Below, piece by piece: positions 33,492-45,679 of a DNA stretch of 64,000 nt; the first letter of the stretch is position 1, and each line of letters begins with the position of its first letter. A program made the translations under genes and the position numbers. The notes beneath the pieces were generated by a model that saw nothing but the letters and a program-made list of their open reading frames with translations, was not told the DNA's origin and ran no database searches. The stretch is from Hemileia vastatrix (Eukaryota > Basidiomycota > Pucciniomycetes > Pucciniales > Zaghouaniaceae). The stretch lies in the NCBI GenBank assembly GCA_030280995.1, contig JASXTE010000002.1:18289183-18353182 (forward strand), written 5' to 3'.

Positions 33492-36400
33492 ATGTCTTCT
33501 GCTGCTTAATATTGTGTTTCTCTTCCTGCTATGGTGTCAGTCAGGATTGTATCTTTGGATGGGCGCAAGTTTAATGGGGAAGAAATTAAATGGTTTTTAA
33601 GCAAGTATGAAGCTGCTGCTTTTGTAGATGGGGCTTCTCATTTTGATATAGTGAAGCAAATCCAGTTTTTTGTTGTGGACAGAGAGGTGGAAAAATAGGT
33701 CATTGATAAGGATTGGTTAAAATTGTCAAAAGATATGGTTGATAGATGGGGTGTCAGGTATACTATTGTGGCCCTCGACAGGATTGTGAGTGATTTTAAA
33801 TCTAAAGGAGGTGCCTTTAATATGGTGGACTTTAAAAATTCATGCGGAAAGTTTTATGAAGTGGTGGTGTAAATAGGCCATGAAAATCAGGCAAAGGATT
33901 TATTTTGGTCTTTTTTTAGTAGGGATATTAGGATGAATGTTTTGAAGTAAATTTCTAGGAAAAACTTGATGGAGGATCTTCCAAATGGAGAACAGAAGCT
34001 GCCTTCTCTAGAGATCATCAATGAAAATATCCAGGCTTATCTAAAACTTATGTCTCTGAACAAATATCAAGAATCATGAACTTAATATTTCAGTAAGGTT
34101 AGTGAAGTTTTGGCTGAAAATAACAATATTATGGTCAAATCTCAAGAGGAAAAGAAGGCTCTGAAGGGTCAGCTTGCTTCTTAGATTGAGAGGAATGTAG
34201 AAAACAAGTTGTTTGATCTCTTGGATGACTTAACTAAGCAGCTAAAAATATTTGTTCAAGAACACCAAAGGCCAATAGGAGGCCTGCAGCCTCATCTTCT
34301 AATTCTTCTTCTTATCAATCTAGGGGTTATGAGAGGAGGAACTATGGTTTTAATAGCAATGGAAACCAGTTTTCTGTGAATGGAAATGGTAATGGTGGTA
34401 GTAACAGGAATGGTAATGGTGGAAATGTTTTTAGAGCAGTTTATGGCGACCCTAGAGTGTGTTCCTATTATAATAGGAAGGGGCAAAGGGCTGGAGATTT
34501 TTTTTATTTGGATAAGGACTTGCAAGCTGGTTCAGTCAAATTTGATGGCAGGGTTTATAAATTTTCAGATGTATCACCACGCAATATAGGGGGAGGACTT
34601 GCTAGCAAGTCCGCAACTTGAAGTCAGATGGAAATCAGATGGAACTCAGACTGAAGTAATACTGAACTTTCACTTGAAGTATCACACAAATAACAATGGA
34701 TCTATATTGAAAACATAGTGAAAGTGTGAGGATAACTGAATGGAAGCCAGAAAAAATCATTCCATGAGTCTACTCAATGCAAAGTATTTTTTGAAACAGC
34801 TTATTAAAATAATACTTTATTAAATTAATTTGATCAATAAAAATTGATTGACAATATTGCAATTCTTAAATACAATAATTTTATTAAAAAATTTCAGATT
34901 ACATATAAAAAAAATCAGTGACTTTTTCTATTACTTACAACTGTTTTTACAGAATTGAAAACTATGTTTCAGCTAATATTTTATGGAAGTGAACTCTGTT
35001 CTTCGCCCGAAGAACAGAGTTCATCCTCCTATTTTCACACTCTGTTTGCACCAATCTCCATCCCTTTCAATTCTATCAACACATGCTTGTCTTCCCTTCC
35101 CATGCCTTTTGCTATCCTCCCAGCCCCATTGTATGCCATCCTCTTTTGATCCCCATTTCACCCCTCTCAACCTCTCCCAGACCCTTTTCTTCATTTAAAA
35201 TGCCTCGGAACCCTTAATCTTCCCTTCCAACTCTTTCCCAACCTTTTCGCTACCCCATACACCCTTCCTCACCCCTCTCTCCAGCCTTTCCAGCCCTTGT
35301 AGCCCCATTTGTGTTCACATGAGCTTCAAGGTGTGTTCAAAGTAAATTCAATACTTCTTCATGATGGTTTCATCACTTCCTCAATGTGTGCTCAAAAAGA
35401 TATGAATTAGGGTTCAAGGTTGCGGACTTGCTAGCAAGTCCGCCCCCCATATTGCGTGGTGTATCTTTCATCAAACCCAGTGATTGGAAAGCTCCTTCAG
35501 ATTTAGTTAGGAGGAATATGATGGCTGAAAAAAGGGCCAGATTTGAAGAAATAAATGGTGATGAAGATGATGATTTTAAAGCTGGTAAAAAGAATGGTGG
35601 TAATGAAGGTGGAAAATTTGATAAGGGAAAAGAAAAGGAGTTCAGTAATGTCACTTTCACAACTTCTTATGGTGGACTAGAGCTTGGAATGGTTTCTAGG
35701 GTAGATTTAAGTTGTATGATTGGGGAATATGATGTGGATACTTCTAGAAGGACAGCTGCTACAGAGGAAAAAAGTAACATTCAAAGCCAATTTAGGGTAA
35801 AACCAGGCAAGGCAGAGATAAAGAAGGTTGAAAAGAAACCTTAATCTAAGGACAAAATTTATAGGATGCAGAAGGGGATGGAATATATGGAGCCTCCCAG
35901 TTTTTGAAAGTTTGATTTAAATGGTGAGCATATGCCTGAGAAAGAAGAATTGTATTCTGAGAAGGATTCACCTTTAGCATCTCTCCCCAGGCCAAGTTTT
36001 AGTGGTCCTACTCCTATGGAAGGGATAAGGAGTACCAGTGATGGATATGGATTATTGAAAGAAGCTGGTGATGGAGCTAGGGTTATTAGAGATGAAGATG
36101 TTATTATGGGGGGTTAAGATAGAAATGTGGGTCCTAAAGAGGTTCCCAGGTCCAATGTTGTTAAAATTAAAGTTCAATATAAAAGGCCAGTAGTAGCTGG
36201 TCAAGAGAATTCTATGCATGTGGTTTTAGGTAGAGTGAATCAACTTCAGATTCCTCTATCTTTGGGGGAATTATTTACAATAAGTTCTTACCTTTCAGAA
36301 AATCTAATGAAGCATCTGACAAGGAGATAGGTATCAGTAGGAGAGGTGGAATATATTTGTGAAAATGTGGAGAATTTTGGAGAGGAGGTGGAAACCCATT

Positions 36401-36934
36401 TTTCTTCTCTTTTAGGGTATTTAATGATTACTTTTAGTGGTAAAGAGGTGAAGGCCCTGGTGGATTCTGGGTCACAAATTAATTTAAGTTTGTTGGAGCA
36501 AGAGACTTTAATGTGCTTTCCAATCAAAACTGGTACTGATGGTAGCTTAAGAGGCATTGGTCAACATTCTACTTAACCTAAGCGAATGGCAGAGCATGTC
36601 AAGTTATGTGTTGGTGAATCTATTGGTAGGGTGTGATTTAATGTTTCCAGAGAGCCTGTGAAAAAAGTTCTTGGTGCGCCATTTTTAATGATGTTTTGAA
36701 GCAAGGATAGGATATCAGTTATTTATGGGAATTAGTTTGGAGATTACTGGTGATGAGATGAGGAGGCTTCATATGCAGTTGGCACCCCAAGGAGATGATG
36801 GTCGGGAAACCAGGCCTGGACTTACCACAGTGTGCCAATGTTGTGTGTGCACCAAGAAGAGGAAAATAAAAAGGTCAGCTTCTGTCAAATTAGTTAAAAC
36901 TGATAAGTATTCAGTTCCCCATTATTTAAGGTAG
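33492..36934 (+). pseudogene. gag-protease, family II plus copy (interrupted by a MITE)
   Basis: Aligns with the intact 857-residue frame at 59262-56689: SVRIVSLDGRKFNGEE, YEAAAFVDGASHFD, DLPNGEQKL, VSEVLAENNNIM. Many stops are present (e.g. in the first 60 codons) and the N-terminal third is unreadable as one frame. The zinc-knuckle position reads VCSYYNRKGQ, so the second Cys and the His are lost. Protease keeps the catalytic triplet in ALVDSGSQINL (about 36457-36490). An 887-bp element sits at 34575-35461. Removing it with one 3-bp repeat joins KFSDV to SFIKP in frame. Confidence 0.88.
34575..35461. mobile_element. CACCA-ended MITE with 3-bp TSD (TAT)
   Basis: Ends are inverted repeats of about 45 bp: CACCACGCAATATAGGGGGA at the left, TCCCCCATATTGCGTGGTG-type at the right. 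TAT is duplicated at 34572-34574 and 35462-35464. Just inside each end is the palindrome GGACTTGCTAGCAAGTCC (34595-34612 and 35424-35441). A 32-nt hairpin lies near the centre (34991-35022, GAACTCTGTTCTTCG arms, 2-nt loop). No transposase gene is present; short frames are composition artefacts. CAC ends and a 3-bp duplication suggest the CACTA (EnSpm) group, but this is not certain. Confidence 0.85.
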
Positions 36935-39900
36935 GTAGGTCTGATTGATCTAATATTGCAGTATCTTCTTAAGAAGAAATTGCTGGATTGTAACAGGTCA
37001 GCTCACTTGGAGATAATTCAAGTGGATTCTCAATTATTTTCTGGTTAAATTTCATTGGAATTTCATTATGTGTTAAATTTTTCTATTTTTCTGTTATCTT
37101 TATTGAATTCATCTATAAGTTTTAAAAATGGTTTAAAAGGTAAAACAGGATTTATTATGTTGGATAAAAGTTGGAATTGAAATTTGGAAAGTAGTGGTGT
37201 TATTATTGGGGGTATATTTTATGGCCTCCAGCAAAAGGATAAACTGCAATTAACTCAAAAAATCAACAAAAAAATCTTAGTATAATTAATTCACAGAAAA
37301 GAATATTTGTGATGATTCTATTTCTTTCCTCCAGAAAGAGGTTAAACTTCCAACTTTATTTACTGGTGATTTTATGGTGGAAATGGTGGTAAAGGTTTAT
37401 GAAAATTAAATTATAAATTAGACAAAGGAATGGAGGGTAAAAATTAAAAAATAAATAATGAAAATTATATTTAAACTTCTTTTGTTTCTGATCCTGATGA
37501 TGAAGAAAGTTCTCATTAAAAATTATTTTATGGTGGATCAAGAAGAGAACTACTTCTTCAAGTCAAAGTGGATGTTAATACAGCTAAATATAAGAATGTA
37601 GCTAACAATGTTAGACTAATTAATGAACCACTGACAGCTGAATTTAACCCACCTTTGAAGATTACAGGTTTATCGAGAGATCCTTATGACTTTACTTTAG
37701 TCAAGAATCCACCTGAATTTTTTGAAACATGAAGAATCACTTTTGAGAGATTGGATGTTGTTAATTTTAGACCTGAAGATTGGTTATCAGGTGAAGAGAA
37801 GGAGTTTCTGTTGGATGTGATGGTAAAAGGGGAGAAGGCCATTGCTTTTGTTGAAGAAGAGAGGGGTTTGTTGAAGTATTCTTATGGGAGCCTTATAATA
37901 TTCCTTTTTTCTGTCATGAACCATTGCAGCAAAAACCAATTCCAATTCCTGCAGCTTTAAGACAATGATATTGAAGTCATTAGAGAACAAATTTGAACTG
38001 CATTGTATGAGAAGTATTCATCAACTTATTCAAGCCCAGTTTTCTGTATCAAGAGACCTAATGGAAAGCTCAGGATATTTCATGATCTTAAGAAATTAAA
38101 TAGGGTTACAATAAAAGATTCTTGAATACCAGCTAGTTCAGAGGAGTTTTTGGAGGAGTTTCTGAATGAGTGTGTTATAGTTTGGGAGATATTATGGGGG
38201 GAAATATTGAGAGAGAGAATTAGATCCTGATTCTAGACCTCTGACTACTTTTGATACTCCACTTAGTAAATTACAGCTGACAATATTACCTCAAGGTGAA
38301 ATAAATTTGGTTGCTGTATATCAAGCTCAGATGGCTTAGATTCTTCAAGATGAAATTTCACAATATGCCTGTATATTTATTGATTATGGTGGAGTTAAAG
38401 GTCCTTAAACAGATTATAATAATGAAGTGTTGAAAGAGAATCCAGGGATACCAAGATTTATCTGTGAATATGCTGTTGTTTCAGAGAGGATTTTGTTTAG
38501 GATTGAAGATTCTGGATTAACAATTTTTGGGTCAAAGTTTTCTTGTTGTGTGAAAGCTTTTGAAATTTTAGGACATATGGTATGTAGAGAGGGTAGGATT
38601 ATGTCAAAGAAAAAGGTAAGTAAAATTTTTTTTTGGCCAAGACCCAAGAATATGATAGAAGTCAGAGGATGTTTAAGCATATTTTTTTATGATAGGATGT
38701 TTATCAAGGACTTTTCTTCATTGTCTGCTCCTTTGAGATGGTTGACTAGGAAGGATGCTTATTGGGAGTGTGAGAAGGCTTTTGTGACATTGAAGGTTGT
38801 TGGGGAACATATTGTCCTGAATAAGCTGGATTATGGAAAAGATGCAGGCAGGATTTACTTAGCAGTTGTCTCAAGTCAGATTGCTTCTAGGGAGGTTCTG
38901 TCCCAAATAGATAAAGCTGTTTATATTAGGCCAGTCAGGTATGAATCTGTGGTTTTTACTGAGGTGGAATCAAGATATTCTAAGCAAAAATTGGAACTCT
39001 GTGGAGTGTCTAAAATTCCAAGGAAGCTTCAAAATGTTTTATGGGGACATCACTTCAAATTACAAGTGGATGCAAAATCTTTAAATCAAATGATAAATTT
39101 TCTAAGTCTACTGAATGCACCCATGACAAGATGGGTAGCTTTTATACAAAATTTTTCTTTTGATTTAGTTCACAAGCCTAGAAAGACATTCAGTATGCCA
39201 GATGGCTTATCAATAAGACCACCCACTGGAGAGGATTCTAACTCAGAAGAATTTGACAAAGATATACACGTTATAAAGAGCAGCACAAAAGGTGCTGAAG
39301 ACTTTCCTTACCTTCCCCATGAGGTTAAACTTGCTGGTTCAATATCTGTATATTATGAAAATGACAATCTTACCCATAAGTTTAAACTGGCTAGTTCTAT
39401 AGTTTTAAATAAAAATGACAAAGACCTCTACCATGAGGATAAACTGGCTAAATGTAAAATTATGGTAAATTATGTGCTTAGGGAGTTTGATGTTGGTGTA
39501 GATAAATTTGGTAAAAAAGTGGTTGGGGATGTTTTGTTGTATTATGATGAGGATGGTGATATTGTGTGGGATAGTAGGAAGTTGGTGAGTGTTGTATATG
39601 TTGTATTATTAGAAAATTTGGTTAAAGAGAGGTCGGGTGATCTTAAAAATTTGTTTAAAAGAAAGTTGGACAAAGAAGTGGTTGTTGATACTGAAAGGGG
39701 TGTAAAAGCAATAGAAGAAAATTTGGTTATTAAAAATTTGGAAGGTTCAAAGGGGGAAAATTCAAAATATTTTATGAAAAATAGGAAAATGCAAGGATTA
39801 AAACTATTAGCTTATTCATGGGCAGGTGATTTTGGTGATAGAGAAGTACCCATAGATGTTTTATTAATGGAGTTTCAAGAAGAAGTCTGAGGACGTACAG

Positions 39901-41152
39901 GATTTTATTATAAGATGTTTATGTATTTGTTAAATTTGGAAAGGACAGATAATTAAGATAGTGATGAATGGGTGGCTATCAAAAGGATGTCACCGGCATT
40001 TTTTATTTCTGGTAGAATATTGATGAAGAGGGGTTATCCAAATCCTCAGGTTATTATTACTCATAGAAAAGGGAAAGAGTTGGTTATTAAATCACAGAAT
40101 GAAGATCTTGGGAAAAGAGGAGTTGGAGAATCTTATATAAAAATTTCTGAGAGATTTTTGTGGCCTGGCATGGAGTTGGCTGTAAAAAATGGTTTCAGTC
40201 ATGCAATGAATGTCAAAGAAGGAGTGATTTTAGGCCAAAGGAACCAGTACATGAGACCAGAGAAAAACTCTTTTTGGTAGAGTTAGTTTGGATTCTGTTC
40301 ATATAAAGAAGGTAGATATAAATATTTAATTGTAGCCAGAGATTATTTATCTGGTTTGGTAGAGGAAGCGCCTCTTATTCATTTGAATGCCAAAAATCTG
40401 GCATATTTTATGATGAAGGATTGGGTATATAGGTATGTAGTGATAAATTTGGTGATGGTTGATGGAGGTCCTGAATTTCTGAAAGAGTTTAGAGAGGCTA
40501 TATAAAAATTTGGATCAAAGGTTAGGGTAGCAACCCCTTATTATCCTGAAGTAGAAGGAATGGTAGAAAGAGGGCATCAAGTTATTAAGGATGCTTTTGT
40601 AAAGATTTGTGGAATAAATGCTGAAAAGTGGAGGCACTATTTACCATTAGTATTATTTGCTGATAGAATTACTTACAAAAGGACAACTGGATATTTGAAA
40701 TACAAACTATTTTTTGTCAAAAAGCAGTTCTACCAGTTTATCTAGGTGCTGAATCATATCTTTGAGTAGATTGGGACACAGTCAAAACTACTGAAGAATT
40801 ATTATGTGAAATAATGTTTCAGTTAGAAAAGAAATTAAATTTGGAGAAAGGATATTCTAGGATGATTAAAATCCAAAATCAGTCAGTTAGATGTTGGGAT
40901 AAGAGGTTGGCTCACAGACTAAGGAAACCTTTGAATGCTGGTAGTATGGTCTTGGTGTATAATAAGAGTTTGGAAAGTCTGTGGGGAAGGATGTTTGCTG
41001 ATTACTGGAATAGACCATACAGAGTCATAGATCAAGTATCTGGTGGTTCATATGTGTTAGAAGAGTTGCATGGATTCGTGATGAAAAAGAGGGTAGCTGC
41101 TGACCAAGTCAAGAAGTTTTATCTTAGGGGCACCAGGAGTGCTGAAGTCTAA
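36935..41152 (+). pseudogene. pol (linker, RT, RNase H, integrase), family II plus copy
   Basis: The linker DCNRSAHLEIIQVDSQLFSG (about 36990) matches the minus copy. RT begins about 37560 (PLTAEFNPPLK, SSPVFCIKR, FCIKRPNGKLRIFHDLKK) and is badly broken. 38427-39890 is one 487-codon frame with the RT C-terminus, RNase H (IYLAVVSSQIASREVLSQ; the first catalytic Asp is replaced) and a long acidic spacer with LPHEVKLAG-type repeats. The integrase zinc finger and core follow (about 39970-40745; VMVDGGPEF, EGMVERGHQ) and a GPY/F-like end (DYWNRPYRVIDQVSGGSYVLEEL, about 41005). No chromodomain. Confidence 0.85.
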
Positions 41153-42189
41153 CTCAAAAATGAGGATAAACTACTTTCAAGAATTTATCAAGATTCCTCT
41201 GGAATGAAGATAAAATACTTAAAATCACTATGCATAAATAAATTGTTAAAATTCAATGTCAAAATTTTTATGCAGAAAAATGCTTTGGGATGTAATTATT
41301 TTTGGTAGAAGTGCTCACAGGGAACCTTCTAAATTATATATTGTCAAGTTTGGGGGTAATTGATGGGCTGGCCTCTCTATACACAATTAACCCACAATTT
41401 TTCTTACCATAGTTTCGCTGTTTTATTTGAATCTTGGCTTTGGTTTTGTTATATAGGTAGTCCTAAAAGACTATAAAATGGATCAAAACAATGTCACAAC
41501 AATAACACTCATTTGAATCTGGATTCAAGATTTATTTTATATGTTTATTTTTGTTAATTTTGAAATTTTATGTTTTTTTTTATGTTTGAATTTTATTTTC
41601 ATTGTAAATTTTATTAAAAATTAAATTGTTAAAGTATAATGCTCACTTGTGGTCTCCAATCATATTTACAAATTGGAGGGAGCCCACCCAGTGATCATTT
41701 TTTTAGTTTTTGTTACTTCATGCTTTCAAATTTTTCAAAAATTCTTTATATTTATTTTTCAATTTCTTTCCTGTGTATCAAACAATCAAGGTGCACTTAG
41801 ATGTGGGTATGATGTCAGGGTGAAAACTCATCAAATGGCTGGGGGGCATCTTTTATATTTTTATATTTTTAAATTCTAGGACATCTTTAAATATTTTAAT
41901 TTTTTATGATATATTTTATTTCAAGTTTAAATTTTTTAAATTTTTTCAAAAATAACATATAATAATAATAAAAAAAAGTAGTGATAGTAGTAACTTTTTA
42001 TGATTTTATATATATAGTTTTTTTTAGTTTCATTGAAAATTTCTAGAAGGAGCCTGAAGAGCTAAGGAAGTTTTTCTTTTGACAAAGAAGGAACAGTAAA
42101 GGTTTCAGGTGAAGCTCTAAAATATTTTTCAATTTATTCAAATTGATGATTTTGTTTATGGTCAAGCCAAGTGGCCATTTTGAAGTGAC
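41153..42189. other. 3' region between pol and the antisense genes, family II plus copy
   Basis: Conserved blocks match the minus copy in reverse: GGGGGTAATTGATGGGCTGG (about 41353; cf. 52211-52251), a polypurine-like AATTGGAGGGAG (41671-41682), GTGATCATT, and a segment around GATGTGGGTATGATGTCAGG (about 41800). The rest is AT-rich. No sense-strand gene is seen. Confidence 0.65.
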
Positions 42190-43119
42190 ATTTCAGTACT
42201 TTCTCTCTTGTAAAAACTTCTGCTTGGTCTTTGAAAGGATATTATTTGTAATGGCCCAAGTTAACATTGAAAATTGAAGTTTTTGAGTGACCTCATTTAA
42301 TTTCACTGTAGCTGAAGTGGTTTCTGGATCAGGAATATAATAGGCAGACAGAGAATAATGGGATCAAGAAGATATTAGATCTGGTCATCAATAAAAGTTA
42401 AGAAATAAACTTAAACAGGATTGAAAATTTTAAAATACTTACTAGAGTCAACTGTATTAAGATCAAGATTTAAAGGAAGGCTTGGTAGAAATTTTTTTTT
42501 AGGAGGGGTGAATTGGGGTTTTTGATGTTGTGATATGAAGGAAGGTTTAGGAAGGTTAGGAAGTTTGAAGGAAGAGTAGGAATAGGCTAAAATTTAACTA
42601 TTGGACTGTTTCATTTCTTGAGGCTTATTACAGAAGGACTGGGAGATCTGGATCTCTTTGAAGAACAGAAGATGGAGAAGGATAAACATCCAGAACTAGG
42701 TTAGATGGAGTTTGATTTATCATAGCTTTTGGAGCAGTAAGAGTTCTAGGGATGATAGAAGAGAGCCTTGATTGAAGAGATGGAGCAGCAATAGGAGCAG
42801 ATGATGGAGAAGAACCCAGAGATTCAGAGTCAGAAAGAATTTTCAAGAAGTTATAACATGTGAAAGGAGCTGGAATTTTAAAGGTAGAGGATTAAGGAGA
42901 TGTAGTAGATGTTAGGGAGTGGGAAGAAAAGCTGGTGGCTGGAAGAGGGAGTGAGCCATATTTGAGGCCAGAGCATTTTCTCTTCTTTTCATAACAGTTT
43001 GAACAGGCCCTATAGTAGGTATGTCTTTTCAGGTTATAGGTGTAGATGCACTCTTGATGGATTAAGGAGCATTATTTAAAGGCTTGATCTTTAGAAGTAG
43101 CAAATTTGGAAGGAATCAT
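42190..43119 (-). pseudogene. antisense gene B (Cys-motif protein), family II plus copy
   Basis: The minus-strand start ATG (43119) begins MIPSKFATSKDQ and continues HQECIYTYNLKRHTYYRACS and NCYEKKRKCSGLKYGS, closely matching the gene at 50428. The middle part PSLQSRLSSIIPRTLTAPKA (about 42700-42790) and an exon-2 remnant (SAYYIPDPE, about 42330) also match. One TAA near the start (codon for the first Cys region) and later stops break it. Protein similarity is kept while flanks have drifted, so it was once a real gene. Function unknown; the Cys pattern suggests zinc binding. Confidence 0.65.
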
Positions 43120-43234
43120 CTTGAAAATTTGATAATTAGGATGGAAAGGACAACATGGATAGGAGAATAGAGAATGGAGAAAAATGATAGTGGCAAAATT
43201 TGGGCTCAAGTAAAGTAGTAGGCAGTTGGAATCA

Positions 43235-43400
43235 ATAGAACTTTTTGTCCTCCATGACCTTAAACTGGAAATTCATCAATATTTGGTCCACCAAGACCTT
43301 AAACTGGAAAATAATTTTTTACATGGAAAATTTATATAGGGATTTGTCAAAGGGTAGTCCACCAAGACTATAAACTGGCTATTGATTAAAAGATTTATTC
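43235..43400. repeat. dispersed CCAAGACCTTAAACTGG repeats, plus copy
   Basis: At least three copies of a motif like GGTCCACCAAGACCTTAAAC (about 43248, 43282, 43361) lie between the two antisense genes, the same place as the larger array at 49860-50345 in the minus copy. Confidence 0.7.
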
Positions 43401-44064
43401 CCCCAAGGTTTTCAATGGGGAAAGTTAATCTATTTGGATATTCAATTTAATCATTTTTTAATTTATCACTGGTTCATTAGTACTCATACTGATACTCACT
43501 TATTGGACAACTCAATCTTTGATGAATATGGTACAACTAACTTTAGGGAATGAAGATGTCAAATGGTTAAAATTTATTTTATGATTAAAGAAAGGTGGAT
43601 ATTTTGAAAGGATAATTGGTGGAGAATATAAACACTGGAAATAAATGTTCCAAAAAAGTCTGCTAAATATAAAAATTCTGAAATTTTTTTGGAGTGGCTT
43701 AAAGGGTTGTAAACTTATTTGAATGTTGTGATACTGAATCTTTTGAAGATAAATAGGAGTTGGATTATTAGTGGGTTTGATTGGTAGAATAATTAGGTGG
43801 AAGCTTGGAGGACCTTATGGTAAAAATGTAATCAAATTATTTGGCTCAGTGGGTAGCCCACTCTCTCTTGCTGTCAAGAAATAGAGATTGGTAGAGGAGA
43901 GTCTGAAGGGATTCAAACCTTGCTCCCAGTAGTGGAATCATCACAAGGAAAATATGGTTTATATCAAGCTTATTTTATTAAAGTCAAACAAAAAGCTTTA
44001 AATCAACCAGACAACATTTTTTATCAGCACTAAAAGAAACAAATTTAAAAAGAAGAGAGTAACA
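43401..44064. other. spacer between antisense genes, plus copy
   Basis: AT-rich and non-coding as far as I can see. Short runs match the minus copy around AGTGGGCTACCCACTGAGCC-type sequence near 43850. Confidence 0.4.
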
Positions 44065-44760
44065 GTCAAAATAACTAATCTCTTTGAGACCTTTCAACAT
44101 CTGTATCAAAAATTTGCATCAGTATCCTTCTCTTCATATGATCTTCAGTATTATTAGCCAGGGTATCCTGAAAATATGTTAAAACTTTTCTTTTCATGTC
44201 ATCACAAAAACCAAGAAAGATATATATATGAAACTTTGAATAATAATTAATGTAATAAATCTGAACCTGGCCAACGTCATCTGTATTGGTGATTTCAATG
44301 TCTTATGAGAAAAATTTAGGAGTGGGAAGATAATTTGTAGTTTGATGTGGAATTAGTAGGTGGATTATTAAAATTAAAATTAAAGACTAAATGTATGAGC
44401 CAGGAAATAAAGATTCAGAAAATATGAAGGGTGAAATTGGAAAGATAGGGTTAGGATCCTGAGAAGGAGGAGGAAGCTCAGGGCTGGATTTTTTGGAGGA
44501 GGAAGCTGTTTTGGACTTATATTTCTAAACAAGGTGGTGATTTTTGATATTCTCTTTTTAGGAATTTTTGGATCAGGAAAAAGGCTGGTCCAGTATAAAG
44601 ATTAGTCGTGGAGGGAATAATTGAATGATTACACTTGTCTTTTGTAATTCTGCAAAGATCAAAGGCAGTTCTCCCAGGAAGACCAGGCTTAGCAATCTGA
44701 AAGGGTACCTGGTATTTGGCACAAAGTTCACATGGGATAGCAAGGTCTTTTTGATGAAAT
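44065..44760 (-). pseudogene. antisense gene A (CxxC protein), family II plus copy
   Basis: The minus-strand reading gives KDLAIPCELCAKYQVPFQ, then KPGLPGRTAFDLC and KDKCNHSIIPS, a Ser/Pro-rich middle (SKTASSSKKSSPELPPP-like), an intron, and exon 2 with IEITNTDDVG and MKRRILMQIFDTDVE. This matches 48603-49292 closely. The start codon is lost, and a TGA and a TAG occur in the C-terminal part. Its unbroken N-terminal frame shows that the Cys motif is C-x2-C followed by two more Cys and that no intron splits it. Confidence 0.65.
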
Positions 44761-44905
44761 CTTGAAGATTATTTTGATATTAAGATGAACTGAAAAGTTT
44801 TCAGGAGTGGATTGGAGTAGAAAAAGTAGTTGGTTGAAGAGGATGGAGAGAAAATGAAGATGTGGTTGATAAAATATGCAAAATTTAAGAATGGGGAAAT
44901 TCTTC

Positions 44906-44918
44906 ATTGGAGGGAGGA
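44906..44918 (+). promoter_or_regulatory. polypurine tract before the 3' LTR, family II plus copy
   Basis: ATTGGAGGGAGGA followed by TGTGG, as at the same position of the minus copy. It marks the 3' LTR start at 44919. The LTR body after this point is too diverged for me to align. Confidence 0.65.
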
Positions 44919-45483
44919 TGTGGCTGTCAAGGGGTGCTTTTGGTTTAGAAGATTTTTTTGGTGGTCAAACAGTCATGAAAGGTGAAGGAAGACTCAATAT
45001 TTCAAGATAGGTACATATTTATTTCTTAATATGTTATTACTCAATGAAAAGGTAAAGATATTATTATTATTATTAATTTATAAATTTAAAAATACGCAGT
45101 TGTAAATACTAAGGTGGTAATAGTAGTAATAGGTGGGTTTTGTATATATAATATTTGATTGAAAAGTAGGTATGGAATGAAAGATAAAATTCCAGATTAA
45201 AAGGCCTTATATAGGTAAAAAGGGGAGGAAAATTTTGGAACCACAATTATATATACATAAGTATCAGAGAAAGAAAAATTCCACAGATATAAATTTCCAA
45301 TATATAAATTTGTTCTATAAAGAATGTACTCACATACAAGATTTATCTGTATATGTCATTTTTGATTATAAATTATTTGATTTATTTAAAGTTTCTGTAA
45401 ATCTCAAAGTAAAAATTAAAAATATTTGATTTAATATTTAGTATTTTCATATTTAGTTTACTTTTCAGCTGTCATGAGGACAC
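44919..45483. other. presumed diverged 3' LTR of family II plus copy
   Basis: It starts TGTGGCTGTCAAGG, like the family II LTR start TGTGGTAGCC. AT-rich with (TTA)n near 45060. No gene. The 64-codon frame at 45235 is probably chance. Confidence 0.3.
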
Positions 45484-45679
45484 TGTCAAGGAATAAAAAA
45501 TATGAGGGAACAATAGTATTATATATTTACTTAATTTTACTTATTAATTATTTTAAATTGTATAAGTAATTTTTAAAGTAAGTATAACTAATTAAATGAT
45601 AAGTAAAGGCATAGATCCACCCTAGTAAATAATAAATTATTTACTGGTTAAGGCTAGTAGCTTGGCTGACACTCCCTCA
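45484..45679 (-). repeat. small LTR-like remnant with family I-type ends
   Basis: Read on the minus strand, the sequence GAGTGAGGGAG (polypurine tract) is followed by TGTCAGCC at 45679, exactly as at family I 3' LTRs. The opposite end reads TTGACA at 45484. The length (196 bp) is far below a family I LTR, and no target duplication is seen. It may be a deleted LTR or a related short element. Confidence 0.4.

Larger units (their letters stand above)
14284..44918 (+). mobile_element. degenerate Ty3/Gypsy element, family II plus-strand copy (interrupted; 3' LTR follows)
   Basis: The 5' LTR is split into 14284-14853 and 32867-33378 by the composite element. A tRNA-Lys-like primer site follows at 33383-33399, then gag (33492-36934), pol (about 37000-41152), a 3' block with two antisense genes, and a polypurine tract (44906-44918). 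All genes are heavily broken compared with the minus-strand copy at 47392-60559. The 3' LTR should start at 44919 (TGTGGCTG), but I could not align it over its length, so the right end is unresolved. An 887-bp MITE interrupts gag. Confidence 0.85.

Noticed and set aside
34376..34621. Small Gly/Asn-rich protein gene
   Set aside because: It is the Gly/Asn-rich part of the broken gag running into the MITE.
45234..45429. 64-codon frame in AT-rich sequence
   Set aside because: No homologous segment, no start context and a composition expected by chance.
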